Shown in pieces: positions 27,014-35,332 of a DNA stretch of 64,000 bases. Every line of letters begins with the position of its first letter. Position 1 is the stretch's first letter. The stretch comes from Methylobacterium sp. (lineage in GTDB: Bacteria > Pseudomonadota > Alphaproteobacteria > Rhizobiales > Beijerinckiaceae): NCBI GenBank assembly GCA_013823325.1, contig PNLY01000001.1, positions 1 through 64,000 of the forward strand, given 5' to 3'. The position numbers and the translations under genes are program-made. The notes below the pieces were generated by a model. It was not told where the DNA came from. It did no database searches and saw only the letters and a program-made list of their open reading frames with translations.

Positions 27014-27172
27014 GAATCACAGTCAGTTGAATCCGCAGGACTCGCTTTGTCTAGCGGAAACTACGCCCCTGGGGCTGTTTTGCGCGCTTTGGTTGTAGTG
27101 GCGAATCGGTTGAATCCTGCGCGCGCAGGACTTCGTTAACCTTTGTCGACGCAGCCGGTTAACGAGCGATTC
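27014..27172. promoter_or_regulatory. Cluster of six GANTC (CcrM) sites with two CtrA half-sites upstream of pleC
   Basis: GANTC occurs at 27014, 27029, 27039, 27103, 27112 and 27168. TTAACC (27136-27141) and its reverse complement GGTTAA (27157-27162) are CtrA-type half-sites in opposite orientation. This lies in the 275-bp gap between pleC (start 26953) and the end of pepN. In random sequence of this GC content, roughly one GANTC per 300 bp would be expected. The density suggests methylation-linked (CcrM/GcrA) or CtrA control of pleC. No confident -35/-10 pair was picked. Confidence 0.55.
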
Positions 27173-27228
27173 TGGCGAGGACATCCAGGCCTTGAAAGCA
27201 GGGGCGGAAGCCCTCCGGGACTGCGCGT

Positions 27229-29868
27229 TCAACCCAGCGAACGGGCCGCGATATCAGACACGTCGCGCGACAGGTTCGGCGTCGCCCCGACCATGCGCAG
27301 CGCCGCCTCCGCCTTGGCCCGGCGGCCCGCCTCCAGCATGCGCCAGCTCTTGAACGAGCCGAGCAGCCGCGAGGCGACCTGCGGGTTGGTCCTGTCCAGC
27401 GCGATGACGATGTCGGCGACGAAGGCGTAGCCTTCGCCATCGGCCCGGTTGAACTGGGTCAGGTTCGCTGCGAAGCCGCCGATCAGGCCGCGCACCCGGT
27501 TCGGATTGCCGAGCGAGAAGGCGGGGTGGTTCATCAGCCCCTTCACCCGGGCGAGGGTACCGTCTTCCGCAATCAGCGCCTGCGCCATCAGCCATTTGTC
27601 GAGCACCAGCGGCTCGCGGGCATAGAGCTCGCCGAAGCGATTGATCAGCTCCTCGCGCCCGGCGCCCGGGATCAGCGTCATCGCGGCCAGCGCCGCGAGA
27701 CGGTCGGTCAGGTTGTCGGCCTCGCCGAACTGCGCCAGCGAAAGCCGAGCGCCCTCGGCCGGAGCGCCGAGCGCGATCAGGCCGAGCGCTTCGTTGCGAA
27801 GTGCCCGGCGCCCGGCCGGGGCCGCGGCGGGCGAATAGGGTCCGCGCTCGACGAGGCTGTCGCGCAAGCTAGCGAGATGCCCGGCGAGCGCGGTGCCGAT
27901 CGCAGCCGAGAGCCGGCGATGGGCGCCATGGACAGCATCGGGGTCGACGTCGCGTCCGATCTCGCGGGCGATGTCTGCGGGGGCGGGCAGGCGCAGAACC
28001 TGAGCGGCAAAGGCAGGGTCGGCCAATGCCGGGCCGGCGAGGAAGCCTGAAAACGCTTCCGCGAGAGCCGTCGCGGTTCCGTCCAGCGTGGACTGATCAC
28101 CCTTGCCGGCGCGCACCAGCGCCCGTGTCGCGACCGTCTGCAACGCCTGCCAGCGGTTGAAGGAATCGCTGTCCGCACTGAACAGCCTCAAGAGCTCGTC
28201 GTCGGCGAGGTCGAGCTCGAGCCGGACCGGAGCCGAGAAACCGCGCAGCAGCGACGGCGCCGGCGCTTCCGGCACGTCGGTGAAGGTCACAGACAGCGAG
28301 GGCTGGTCGAGCACGATCACGCCGCCGGCCTTGAGCGCCGGCGAGAGGCTGGACAGCGGCAGGTCGCCATCCTTGCCGACGAGGCCGAGCGCGACGGGGA
28401 TGACCACCGGCTTCTTCTCGGGTTGGCCGGGTGTCGCCGGCGTCGATTGCGCCAGCTGCAGCGTATAGCTCTTCGCCTTCGCATCGTATTTGCCGGAGGC
28501 GACCACCGTCGGCGTGCCCGCCTGCTCGTACCATCCGGCGAAATGGGCGAGGTCCTGGCCGGAGGCCTCGACGAAACAGTCGAGAAATTCCTCGATCGTC
28601 GCGGCGGTGCCGTCGCAGCGTTCGAAATAGAGATCCATGCCACGGGCGAAGGCCTCCTCGCCGATCAGCACCTTGAGCATGCGGATCAGCTCGGCGCCCT
28701 TCTCGTAGACCGTCGGCGTGTAGAAGTTGTTGATCTCCTTATAGGCGCGCGGCCTGACCGGATGGGCGAGCGGGCCGGCATCCTCAGAGAACTGCGTCGA
28801 GCGCAGCGTGCGCACATCGGCGATGCGCTTCACCGGGCGCGAGCGCTCGTCGGAGGAGAATTCCTGGTCGCGGAAGACGGTGAGGCCTTCCTTCAGGCAG
28901 AGCTGGAACCAGTCGCGGCAGGTGATGCGGTTGCCGGTCCAGTTGTGGAAGTACTCATGCGCGATGATCGCCTCGATCGAGGCATAGTCGCCGTCGCTCG
29001 CCGTCAGCGGGTCGGCCAGGACGTATTTGTCGTTGAAGATGTTGAGGCCCTTGTTCTCCATCGCCCCCATGTTGAAGTCGGACACGGCGACGACGTTGAA
29101 CACGTCGAGATCGTAGTTGCGGCCGAAGACGCGTTCGTCCCAGCGCATGCAGCGCACGAGGCTGTCGAGCGCCCAGCCGGCGCGCCCGGCCTTGCCCGGC
29201 TCGACATAGACGGCGAGTTCGACCTTGCGGCCATCGGCCGTCACATAGTCCTGGCGGACATGGTCGAGCTTGCCGCCGACCAGCGCGAAGAGATAGGCCG
29301 GCTTCGGGTGCGGGTCGTGCCAGACGGCGAAATGCCGTTCGCCGCCGGGGAGCTCCGCCGCCGCGACGAGATTGCCGTTGGAGAGCAGGACCGGCGCCTC
29401 GGCTTTCCTCGCCTCGAGGCGGACCGTGTAGACGCTCATCACGTCGGGACGGTCGAGGAAATAGGTGATGCGGCGGAAGCCATCAGCCTCGCATTGCGTG
29501 CAGTAGACGCCGCTGGACCGGTAGAGCCCCATCAGCTTGGTGTTGGCGCCGGGATCGAGCGTGGTCTCGATCCGGAGCGAGAACGCCCGCGCCGGCGGCG
29601 CCTGGATCGTCAGCCCCTGTGGCGAGAGGGAGTACAGGGACGGATCGAGCGGGACCTCGTCGAGCAGGATGGAATCGGGTGTCAGCTCGTCGCCATCGAG
29701 CACGAGCGGCGCGCCGGCATGGCCGGCCGGGTTTGGGCGCAATTGCAGCTGCGAGCGCACCTTGGTCCGCGTCGGATCGAGGACGATGTCGAGATCGACG
29801 GTGTCGATCAGCCAGTCGGAGGGGCGATAATCCTCGAGGCGGATCAGGGGGGCGTCTTCGGCGCGCAT
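27229..29868 (-). CDS. pepN: Aminopeptidase N (M1 metallopeptidase)
   Basis: An 879-aa M1-family aminopeptidase. The substrate-binding motif GAMEN is at 268-272. The zinc site is HEYFH (His304, Glu305, His308), with the third ligand Glu327 in LKEGLTVFRDQ. The size fits the E. coli PepN type, which removes N-terminal residues from peptides in the cytoplasm. It is 60 bp downstream of the CDF exporter gene on the same strand and may share its transcript. Confidence 0.95.
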   Translation of the reverse strand: MRAEDAPLIRLEDYRPSDWLIDTVDLDIVLDPTRTKVRSQLQLRPNPAGHAGAPLVLDGDELTPDSILLDEVPLDPSLYSLSPQGLTIQAPPARAFSLRIETTLDPGANTKLMGLYRSSGVYCTQCEADGFRRITYFLDRPDVMSVYTVRLEARKAEAPVLLSNGNLVAAAELPGGERHFAVWHDPHPKPAYLFALVGGKLDHVRQDYVTADGRKVELAVYVEPGKAGRAGWALDSLVRCMRWDERVFGRNYDLDVFNVVAVSDFNMGAMENKGLNIFNDKYVLADPLTASDGDYASIEAIIAHEYFHNWTGNRITCRDWFQLCLKEGLTVFRDQEFSSDERSRPVKRIADVRTLRSTQFSEDAGPLAHPVRPRAYKEINNFYTPTVYEKGAELIRMLKVLIGEEAFARGMDLYFERCDGTAATIEEFLDCFVEASGQDLAHFAGWYEQAGTPTVVASGKYDAKAKSYTLQLAQSTPATPGQPEKKPVVIPVALGLVGKDGDLPLSSLSPALKAGGVIVLDQPSLSVTFTDVPEAPAPSLLRGFSAPVRLELDLADDELLRLFSADSDSFNRWQALQTVATRALVRAGKGDQSTLDGTATALAEAFSGFLAGPALADPAFAAQVLRLPAPADIAREIGRDVDPDAVHGAHRRLSAAIGTALAGHLASLRDSLVERGPYSPAAAPAGRRALRNEALGLIALGAPAEGARLSLAQFGEADNLTDRLAALAAMTLIPGAGREELINRFGELYAREPLVLDKWLMAQALIAEDGTLARVKGLMNHPAFSLGNPNRVRGLIGGFAANLTQFNRADGEGYAFVADIVIALDRTNPQVASRLLGSFKSWRMLEAGRRAKAEAALRMVGATPNLSRDVSDIAARSLG

Positions 29869-29928
29869 GGCAGGCTCGCTTCCTTCAGTCGCTCTTATCT
29901 ATGGGGGCCGAGGTGATGGCGAAAGCCG

Positions 29929-31386
29929 TCAGGGGAGGGCTCGGGGCTTCTCGGGCGGCACGGCCGGCTCGGCATGGCTGACCAGCCGGCAGACATCCGG
30001 CCGGGCTTCGCGCACCTTGCGCTCGATCTTGTCGACGGCGCGATGCACGGCGGCGACGTCGAGCGCGCCGTCAGCTCGGCAATGGTAATTGACGACGAGG
30101 CCGTTGCGAGTCTCGCGCACGCGCACGCTGTGGATGTCGCGGATCGGGCCGCCGGCTTCCGCCGCCTCCTGTGCGATCGCCTTGCCGATCGCCTCGACCA
30201 CCTCCCAGGGGGCGTTGTGCCCGGACGGCTGGCCGGTCTCCATCGGCTCGATATGTGTGTCGACCTCGGTCTCGCCACCGAATTCGGCGCGGATCGCGTT
30301 CTCCAGCCGGGTCGCGACCTCGTGGGCCTCGCCGAGCGGGAGTTGCGCATCGACCTCCATGTCGAGCGAGACGGCGAGCCGCCCGCCGATCGTATGGACG
30401 CTGACATGGTGCACTGGCACCTTCATCTTCAGCGCGATCAGCAGCACCCGCTCCAGCGCCGTCTCGTCGTCGACCTGGACCGGATTAGCGGTGACGGTCA
30501 GCGCCGAATCCGGCTCGACGACCGCTAGAGCCCGCAGCAGATCGTCCTTGATCGCGCTGACGCGGTCGAGCGGCAGGGTCCGCGACACCTGGATGCCGAT
30601 CTCGCCCTGCACGACACCGCCAGCCGGCCGCAGCCGCAGCCATTCGACATTGACCACACCGGCGACGCCCTGTGCCGCCTCGCGCAGGCGCTCGGCGACG
30701 CCCTTCGGCGCCGCGTCGATCAGCGTATCGACCGTGCGCCGTCCGAGCTTCACGGCGGTGGCGATCATGAACACGGCGAGGGCCAGCGCCGTCGCGCTGT
30801 CGGCCATCGGCACGCCCATCCGCGTCAGGATCAGGCCGAGCAGCACGAGCGCGGTGCCGACGAAGTCGGTGGCAAAATGCAGCGCCTCGGCCGCGAGCGC
30901 CTCGCTGCGGGTCTCCTTGGCGACCATGGTCAGCGTCCGCCAGCGCGTCGCGTCGACCATCAGCGAGAACAGCAGCACGCCGATGACCAGCGGCGTCACC
31001 GCGACATGCGGTTCGCTGCCGCTCCACAGGCGGTTGGCCGCTTCCCAAAGGATGGCACCTGAGAGCCCGAACAGGATCGCGGTCTCCAGCAGCGCCGCCA
31101 GCGCCTCGAACTTGCCGTGGCCGTAATGATGCTCGTCATCGGCCGGCTTGTCGGCGGCGCGCACCGCGAACCAGGTGAACATCGTCGAGCCGATGTCGAT
31201 CAGCCCCTGCAGCGCGTCGGTGAGCAAGGCGAGCGAGCCGGAGAGGATGGCCGCGCCGAATTTGGCGAGCGTCAGCACGATGCTGGCGATCACCGACAGC
31301 GTCGCCGCCTTCTGCTTGACCCGGGAGACCTCGGTGGGCGACACCGGGCCGGCCGGGCTCGGCGTGCGATCCTGCGTTTCGCTCAT
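29929..31386 (-). CDS. Cation diffusion facilitator (CDF) exporter with long cytoplasmic tail
   Basis: A 485-aa CDF family protein. The membrane domain (about residues 25-230) carries the metal-site motifs [14 protein letters not shown] and [10 protein letters not shown], plus the loop motif [15 protein letters not shown]. The following cytoplasmic part of about 260 residues is roughly twice the usual CDF tail, with two ferredoxin-like segments and a C-terminal [17 protein letters not shown] part. The likely substrate is Zn, Mn or Fe. The start at 31386 (MSETQD) is chosen because translation from 31440 would add a weakly conserved extension. Confidence 0.88.
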   Translation of the reverse strand: MSETQDRTPSPAGPVSPTEVSRVKQKAATLSVIASIVLTLAKFGAAILSGSLALLTDALQGLIDIGSTMFTWFAVRAADKPADDEHHYGHGKFEALAALLETAILFGLSGAILWEAANRLWSGSEPHVAVTPLVIGVLLFSLMVDATRWRTLTMVAKETRSEALAAEALHFATDFVGTALVLLGLILTRMGVPMADSATALALAVFMIATAVKLGRRTVDTLIDAAPKGVAERLREAAQGVAGVVNVEWLRLRPAGGVVQGEIGIQVSRTLPLDRVSAIKDDLLRALAVVEPDSALTVTANPVQVDDETALERVLLIALKMKVPVHHVSVHTIGGRLAVSLDMEVDAQLPLGEAHEVATRLENAIRAEFGGETEVDTHIEPMETGQPSGHNAPWEVVEAIGKAIAQEAAEAGGPIRDIHSVRVRETRNGLVVNYHCRADGALDVAAVHRAVDKIERKVREARPDVCRLVSHAEPAVPPEKPRALP

Positions 31387-31465
31387 GATAGGTCCGCGCG
31401 AGCCCTCTTGGAATGGGGCCGGTTTGGCCCGATCCATCAATCAGATCAACCCCGGGAGACAAACG

Positions 31466-31915
31466 ATGCGCTATCTCCACACCATGGTTCGCGTCACCGA
31501 CCTCGATGCCGCCCTCGATTTCTACGTGACCAAGTTCGGCCTGGTCGAAACCCGCCGGATCGAGAACGAGAAGGGCCGCTTCACCCTGGTCTTCCTCGCC
31601 GCGCCCGACGATGCCGCCACCGTCAAGGAGCAGGGCAGCCGCGGCCGCCCGACGCTGGAGCTGACCTATAACTGGGATCCGGAGGTCTATACCGGCGGGC
31701 GCAATTTCGGCCATCTCGCCTACGAGGTCGACGACATCTACGCGACCTGCGACAGGCTGATGAAAGCCGGCATCACCATCAACCGGCCGCCGCGCGACGG
31801 CAACATGGCCTTCGTCCGCTCGCCCGACAACATCTCCATCGAGATCCTGCAGAAGGGCGAGCCCAAGGCCCCGGCCGAACCTTGGCTGAGCATGCCGAAT
31901 ACCGGCGCGTGGTGA
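31466..31915 (+). CDS. gloA: Lactoylglutathione lyase (glyoxalase I)
   Basis: A 149-aa glyoxalase I, which converts the methylglyoxal-glutathione hemithioacetal to lactoylglutathione. The metal ligands expected for the bacterial enzyme are visible: His5, Glu65 (LELTYNW), His83 (FGHLAYEV) and Glu126 (SIEIL). The ATG at 31466 follows CGGGAGA. It diverges from the CDF gene, with an 79-bp gap between starts. Confidence 0.93.
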   Translation: MRYLHTMVRVTDLDAALDFYVTKFGLVETRRIENEKGRFTLVFLAAPDDAATVKEQGSRGRPTLELTYNWDPEVYTGGRNFGHLAYEVDDIYATCDRLMKAGITINRPPRDGNMAFVRSPDNISIEILQKGEPKAPAEPWLSMPNTGAW

Positions 31916-31924
31916 GGACGTAGA

Positions 31925-31970
31925 TTGCGAGCTGATATGCTCCCTGATATCATCAGATGATATCAGGGAG
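31925..31970 (+). promoter_or_regulatory. vapBC promoter and 31-bp palindromic operator
   Basis: CTCCCTGATATCATC (31940-31954) and GATGATATCAGGGAG (31956-31970) are perfect 15-base inverted arms around A31955. A plausible -35 TTGCGA (31925-31930) and -10 TATCAT (31948-31953) with 17-bp spacing place the -10 inside the palindrome. The GGGAG of the right arm is also the ribosome-binding site of vapB, 6 bases from its ATG. This is the expected layout for VapB/VapBC autorepression. Confidence 0.75.
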
Positions 31971-31976
31971 GCTCGC

Positions 31977-32222
31977 ATGGGCATTCTGGTGCGCGACGAG
32001 AAGATCGACCGGCAGGTAAGAGAGTTGGCCCGTCAGGACGGGATTTCGCTTCAGGCGGCGATCGGCTTGGCGGTGGACAACGAGCTGAAGCAGCGTGCGG
32101 AACGGCGCGAGAGGATCGAGGCGGCCACGCGCCGGGCGCAGGAAAGGCTAGCTCAATATCCGACGATCGACGACGGCCTGACGCACAAAGAATTCTGGGA
32201 TCGCGAATACGGCGACGCCTGA
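31977..32222 (+). CDS. vapB: VapB-type antitoxin
   Basis: An 81-aa antitoxin of the Rv0623-like VapB family. The N-terminal ribbon-helix-helix-like DNA-binding part starts GILVRDEKIDRQVRELARQ. The C-terminal toxin-binding tail ends IDDGLTHKEFWDREYGD. It binds and neutralises the PIN toxin encoded next and likely represses through the palindrome overlapping its ribosome-binding site. Its last base overlaps the vapC start (TGATG), giving coupled translation. The pair appears less GC-rich than its neighbours, which suggests acquisition. Confidence 0.88.
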   Translation: MGILVRDEKIDRQVRELARQDGISLQAAIGLAVDNELKQRAERRERIEAATRRAQERLAQYPTIDDGLTHKEFWDREYGDA

Positions 32223-32632
32223 TGTTCCTCGACGCTTCGGTTATCGTCGTCAATCTTCTAGAAGAGCCCGAGGCAATCGCCTTCAGGGCGGCCCTGGCGC
32301 AGGCCTCCGAAAACGTGACCTCTCCCTTGGCGATATTCGAGGCTTCAACCAGGATTGCGGCGGTCAAGCGGGTCTCGATCGACAAGGCCTATGAGATCGT
32401 TCGCGACTTCATTGAAGAGACGGCAATTCGGGTTGTCGCGATCGATGCAGCGGTCGGCGCGGCTGCCCACCTCTGTGCGGCCCATTATCACTATCTCGCC
32501 GGCCATCCCGCTCGGCTTAATATGGGCGATTGTTTCGCCTATGCGGCGGCGCGCGCATCGGGCGTGCCGCTCGCCTACAAGGGCAATGATTTCGTCCACA
32601 CCGACATAGACGGCATCCGCTTTGGAGCCTGA
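32222..32632 (+). CDS. vapC: VapC toxin, PIN-domain ribonuclease
   Basis: A 136-aa PIN-domain protein. Acidic residues expected for the Mg-binding site are visible: Asp4 (MFLDASVI), Glu in IFEAST, Asp in NMGDCFAYA and Asp in GNDFVHTDI. VapC toxins cut tRNA or rRNA when freed from VapB. The family-typical C-terminal part (NMGDCFAYAAARASGVPLAY) is intact, so the toxin looks functional. The pair is inserted between gloA and galM. Confidence 0.9.
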   Translation: MFLDASVIVVNLLEEPEAIAFRAALAQASENVTSPLAIFEASTRIAAVKRVSIDKAYEIVRDFIEETAIRVVAIDAAVGAAAHLCAAHYHYLAGHPARLNMGDCFAYAAARASGVPLAYKGNDFVHTDIDGIRFGA

Positions 32633-32656
32633 CAGACCCAGCGGAGCTTTCGGACC

Positions 32657-33703
32657 TTGACCAAGACACTCTTCGGCCATCTCGACGACGGCACGCCGAT
32701 CCATGACGCAGTGCTGCGTTCCCCTGCCGGCGCCGAGGCGCGGGTGATGGAATGGGGGGCGGTGCTGCGCGATCTCGTGGTGCCGCTGCCCAATGGCGGG
32801 CGCCAGCGCGTCGTGCTCGGCTTTCCCGACTTCGCCGACTACCCCAGGCACTCCCCGCATATGGGCGCGATCGCGGGCCGCTTCGCCAACCGCATCGGTG
32901 GCGGCCGCTTCGCGATCGACGGCGTCGAATACCAGACCCCACGCAACGAGCATGGCCGAAACTCGCTGCATGGCGGCGGGCAGGGTTTCGGCAAGCGGCC
33001 CTGGACGCTGGTACATCATGACGAGGCGAGCGCGACATTGGCGCTGGTCTCCCCCGCCGGCGACGCCGGCTATCCCGGCACGCTCGACGTCGTCTGCCGC
33101 TACAGCCTTACCGGCGCCGCGGCCCTGCGGATCGAGCTCAGCGCCACCACGGACGCGCCGACCATCGTCAACCTGGCGCATCACTCCTATTTCCGCCTCG
33201 ATGACGCCCCGGACATCCTCGATCACGAGTTCGAGGTCCGCGCCAATCTGATCACGCCGGTCGATGCCGACCTGATCCCGGACGGTTCGGTCGCTTCGGT
33301 CGCGGGCACAGCGTTCGATTTCCGGAAGAGCCGGCCGATCCGCTTCGCCAATCCCGACAGCTCGCGTTTCTGGTACGACCACAACTATCTGCTCCGCCGC
33401 GACCGCTGTGAGCCCGCTGCGGCGACGGGCCTCGAGCTTGCTCATGCCGCGACGCTGCGCTCGCGCCGTTCGGGCCTCGCCATGGAGGTCTGGACCACCG
33501 AGCCGGCGCTGCAGGTCTATGACGGCTTCAAGCTGGACACGCCGGTCGCCGGGCTCGACGGCGTCCGCTATGGCGCCTGCGCCGGTATCGCGCTCGAGCC
33601 GCAGCATGTGCCGGACTCGCCCAATCTTCCGCACTTTCCCTCGACGGTGCTACGCCCCGGCGAGGTCTATCGCCAGATCAGCGAATTCAGGTTCGGAGCG
33701 TAA
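32657..33703 (+). CDS. galM: Aldose 1-epimerase (galactose mutarotase family)
   Basis: A 348-aa GalM-family enzyme that interconverts alpha and beta anomers of sugars. Family motifs are GRFANRIGGGRF, SLHGGGQGFGKRPW, NLAHHSYF with the catalytic His, and ALEPQHVPDSPN with the catalytic Glu. The start is TTG at 32657. It is 5 bp upstream of a PfkB sugar kinase, so the two probably act in the same sugar pathway. The specific sugar cannot be told. Confidence 0.9.
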   Translation: MTKTLFGHLDDGTPIHDAVLRSPAGAEARVMEWGAVLRDLVVPLPNGGRQRVVLGFPDFADYPRHSPHMGAIAGRFANRIGGGRFAIDGVEYQTPRNEHGRNSLHGGGQGFGKRPWTLVHHDEASATLALVSPAGDAGYPGTLDVVCRYSLTGAAALRIELSATTDAPTIVNLAHHSYFRLDDAPDILDHEFEVRANLITPVDADLIPDGSVASVAGTAFDFRKSRPIRFANPDSSRFWYDHNYLLRRDRCEPAAATGLELAHAATLRSRRSGLAMEVWTTEPALQVYDGFKLDTPVAGLDGVRYGACAGIALEPQHVPDSPNLPHFPSTVLRPGEVYRQISEFRFGA

Positions 33704-33708
33704 GCGGC

Positions 33709-34602
33709 ATGGCCGGTGTCTTCTGTCTGGGTATTGCGACGCTCGACTATGTCTACAGCGTCGAGCGCGTGCCCAATCCCGGCGAGAAGGATCGGGCCCG
33801 CGATCTCGTCGTCACCGGCGGCGGCTGCGCCGGCAGCGGCTCGGCCGCGATCGGCCGGCTCGGCGGCAGAGCCTGGCTGGCGACACGGCTTGGCGACGAT
33901 GCGGTCGGCGACACCATTGTCGGGCAGTTGCAGCAGGACGGCGTCGACACCTCGCTCTCGCCGCGCTTTCCCGGCCTGCGCTCGCCGGTTTCCTCGATCC
34001 TGATCGACGCCCAGGGCGAGCGCATGGTCGTCTCCTATACCGACCCGAAGACGCCGCTCTCGCCCGACTGGCTGCCAGACGCGCTGCCAGCCGGCTGCGA
34101 TGGCGTGCTGGTCGATACCCGCTGGGGCGAGGGCTCGCTGGCGGCGCTGCAGCTTGCCCGCAAGGCCGGCGTGCCCAGCGTGATCGACGGCGACCGTCAG
34201 CCCACGCATCCTGAGATGGTCACGACCGCCAGCCATGTCGCCTTCAGCGAGAAGGCGTTGAGCGAGATCTCAGGCGGGCAGGAGCCGCGGGCGGCGCTGG
34301 AGGCGCTGGCGCGCGATGCCGAAAATTGGCTCGCGGTGACGCTCGGGCCGCGCGGCGTGCTCTTCATGGAGGATGGCGGCATCGCCCATCTGCCGGCTTT
34401 CCCGATCGAGGCGGTCGATACGCTTGGCGCCGGCGATGTCTGGCATGGCGCCTTCGCGCTGGCGCTGGCCGAGGGGCAGGGGGAGCGCCAGGCGGTCCGC
34501 TTCGCCTCGGCGGTGGCGGCGATCAAATGTACCCGCTTCGGCGGCCGCGCCGGCACGCCGACGCGCGAGGAAGTCGAGCGCTTCCTGGCGGCGCACCCCT
34601 GA
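33709..34602 (+). CDS. PfkB-family sugar kinase
   Basis: A 297-aa ribokinase/PfkB family kinase. It has the N-terminal sugar-binding part with VTGGGCAGSGSAAIGRLGG and the C-terminal anion-hole and catalytic motif DTLGAGDVWHGAFA containing the base Asp. The substrate is unknown. Resemblance to ketohexokinase / sulfofructose-kinase-like members is only an impression. It likely forms an operon with galM. Confidence 0.88.
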   Translation: MAGVFCLGIATLDYVYSVERVPNPGEKDRARDLVVTGGGCAGSGSAAIGRLGGRAWLATRLGDDAVGDTIVGQLQQDGVDTSLSPRFPGLRSPVSSILIDAQGERMVVSYTDPKTPLSPDWLPDALPAGCDGVLVDTRWGEGSLAALQLARKAGVPSVIDGDRQPTHPEMVTTASHVAFSEKALSEISGGQEPRAALEALARDAENWLAVTLGPRGVLFMEDGGIAHLPAFPIEAVDTLGAGDVWHGAFALALAEGQGERQAVRFASAVAAIKCTRFGGRAGTPTREEVERFLAAHP

Positions 34603-34679
34603 GGGAGCCTCAACTCAATCGCTGCTGTCGTCGATGCGTCAGTGCCGCGTCGCGCCCCCGTCACGCTGCTCGGGCATGT

Positions 34680-34709
34680 GATCGGCTGTGCGCTCCCGCG
34701 CACCCGATC
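34680..34709 (+). promoter_or_regulatory. Strong RNA hairpin just upstream of the acidic-tail protein gene
   Basis: GATCGG (34680-34685) pairs with CCGATC (34704-34709), and GTGCGC (34688-34693) pairs with GCGCAC (34698-34703). The loop is TCCC and a two-base CT bulge sits on the left arm. It lies 4 bases before the ribosome-binding site TGAGGAG (34714-34720) of the next gene. It could be a leader hairpin controlling that gene or a terminator-like end for the galM-kinase operon, although no T-run follows. Confidence 0.5.
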
Positions 34710-34726
34710 AATCTGAGGAGAGCGTC

Positions 34727-35083
34727 ATGCTGGCGATCCAGGGACTGAAATGCGTCTATGATACCGGCTCCCGCGGCTGGGCGATCGAGCTTGCGTTGAA
34801 GGGCGAGGGCGAGGACGCCGTGCGCCGCTTCGATGTCGACGGCCCCGAGGATGCCGAGATGCTGATCGAGGCCTTCGACGAGTCGACCGCGAGCAGCTTC
34901 GACCCGGCGACGGGCGAGATCGTCTTCGCCTATGAATACGCCAGCCTCGACGACGAAGACGAGGATGAGGACGAGGCGGAGAGCGACGACGAGGCGGACG
35001 AGGAAGAAGACGAGGACGCCGAGACCGCTGAGGACGACGAAGACGAAGTCGCCGAAGACGAGGGCGAGAAGGTCAAGGCCTGA
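34727..35083 (+). CDS. Hypothetical protein with long Asp/Glu tail
   Basis: A 118-aa protein I do not recognise. Residues 1-75 form a small domain (LKCVYDTGSRGWAIELALKG; FDPATGEIVFAYEYASL). The rest is almost entirely Asp, Glu and Ala (for example DDEDEDEDEAESDDEADEEE) until a short EKVKA end. The tail resembles nucleic-acid-mimic or protein-binding acidic tails, but no function can be assigned. It has a good ribosome-binding site and a hairpin just upstream, and it precedes a DUF1003 gene. Confidence 0.75.
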   Translation: MLAIQGLKCVYDTGSRGWAIELALKGEGEDAVRRFDVDGPEDAEMLIEAFDESTASSFDPATGEIVFAYEYASLDDEDEDEDEAESDDEADEEEDEDAETAEDDEDEVAEDEGEKVKA

Positions 35084-35136
35084 GGCGGAGGCCGCGCGAG
35101 ACCATCGCGCGCGGCGCCACGCCCAGTCATCCCGAT

Positions 35137-35182
35137 GCCGCCGCGCCGGCCAGCGCCCCAATGGGCGAGGGCGCGCGGCGGC
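35137..35182 (+). terminator. GC-rich hairpin after the acidic-tail gene, possible terminator
   Basis: GCCGCCGCGC (35137-35146) pairs with GCGCGGCGGC (35173-35182), and the inner CGCCC (35154-35158) pairs with GGGCG (35163-35167) around CAAT. It starts 53 bp after the stop of the acidic-tail gene, in the 249-bp gap before the DUF1003 gene. There is no T-run, so it may be a Rho-dependent or processing hairpin. The rest of the gap shows nothing I can name. Confidence 0.4.
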
Positions 35183-35332
35183 AATGCCTGCTCCCGGCAG
35201 ATGACGACGAGGTGGCCTGCAACGACGCATTTGCGACGTGATCCTGTTCCAGCGTAACGATGCGATGCCGCTGGTCCCCATCCGCTGGTGCCGGCCGCCG
35301 TCACAGTCGAACGATCCCCAGGCCAGGCCGCG

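Noticed and set aside
27136..27162. A full CtrA box (TTAA-N7-TTAA) upstream of pleC
   Set aside because: The two TTAA half-sites are inverted and 19 bases apart, so they do not form the standard direct 9-mer arrangement. They are kept only as half-sites.
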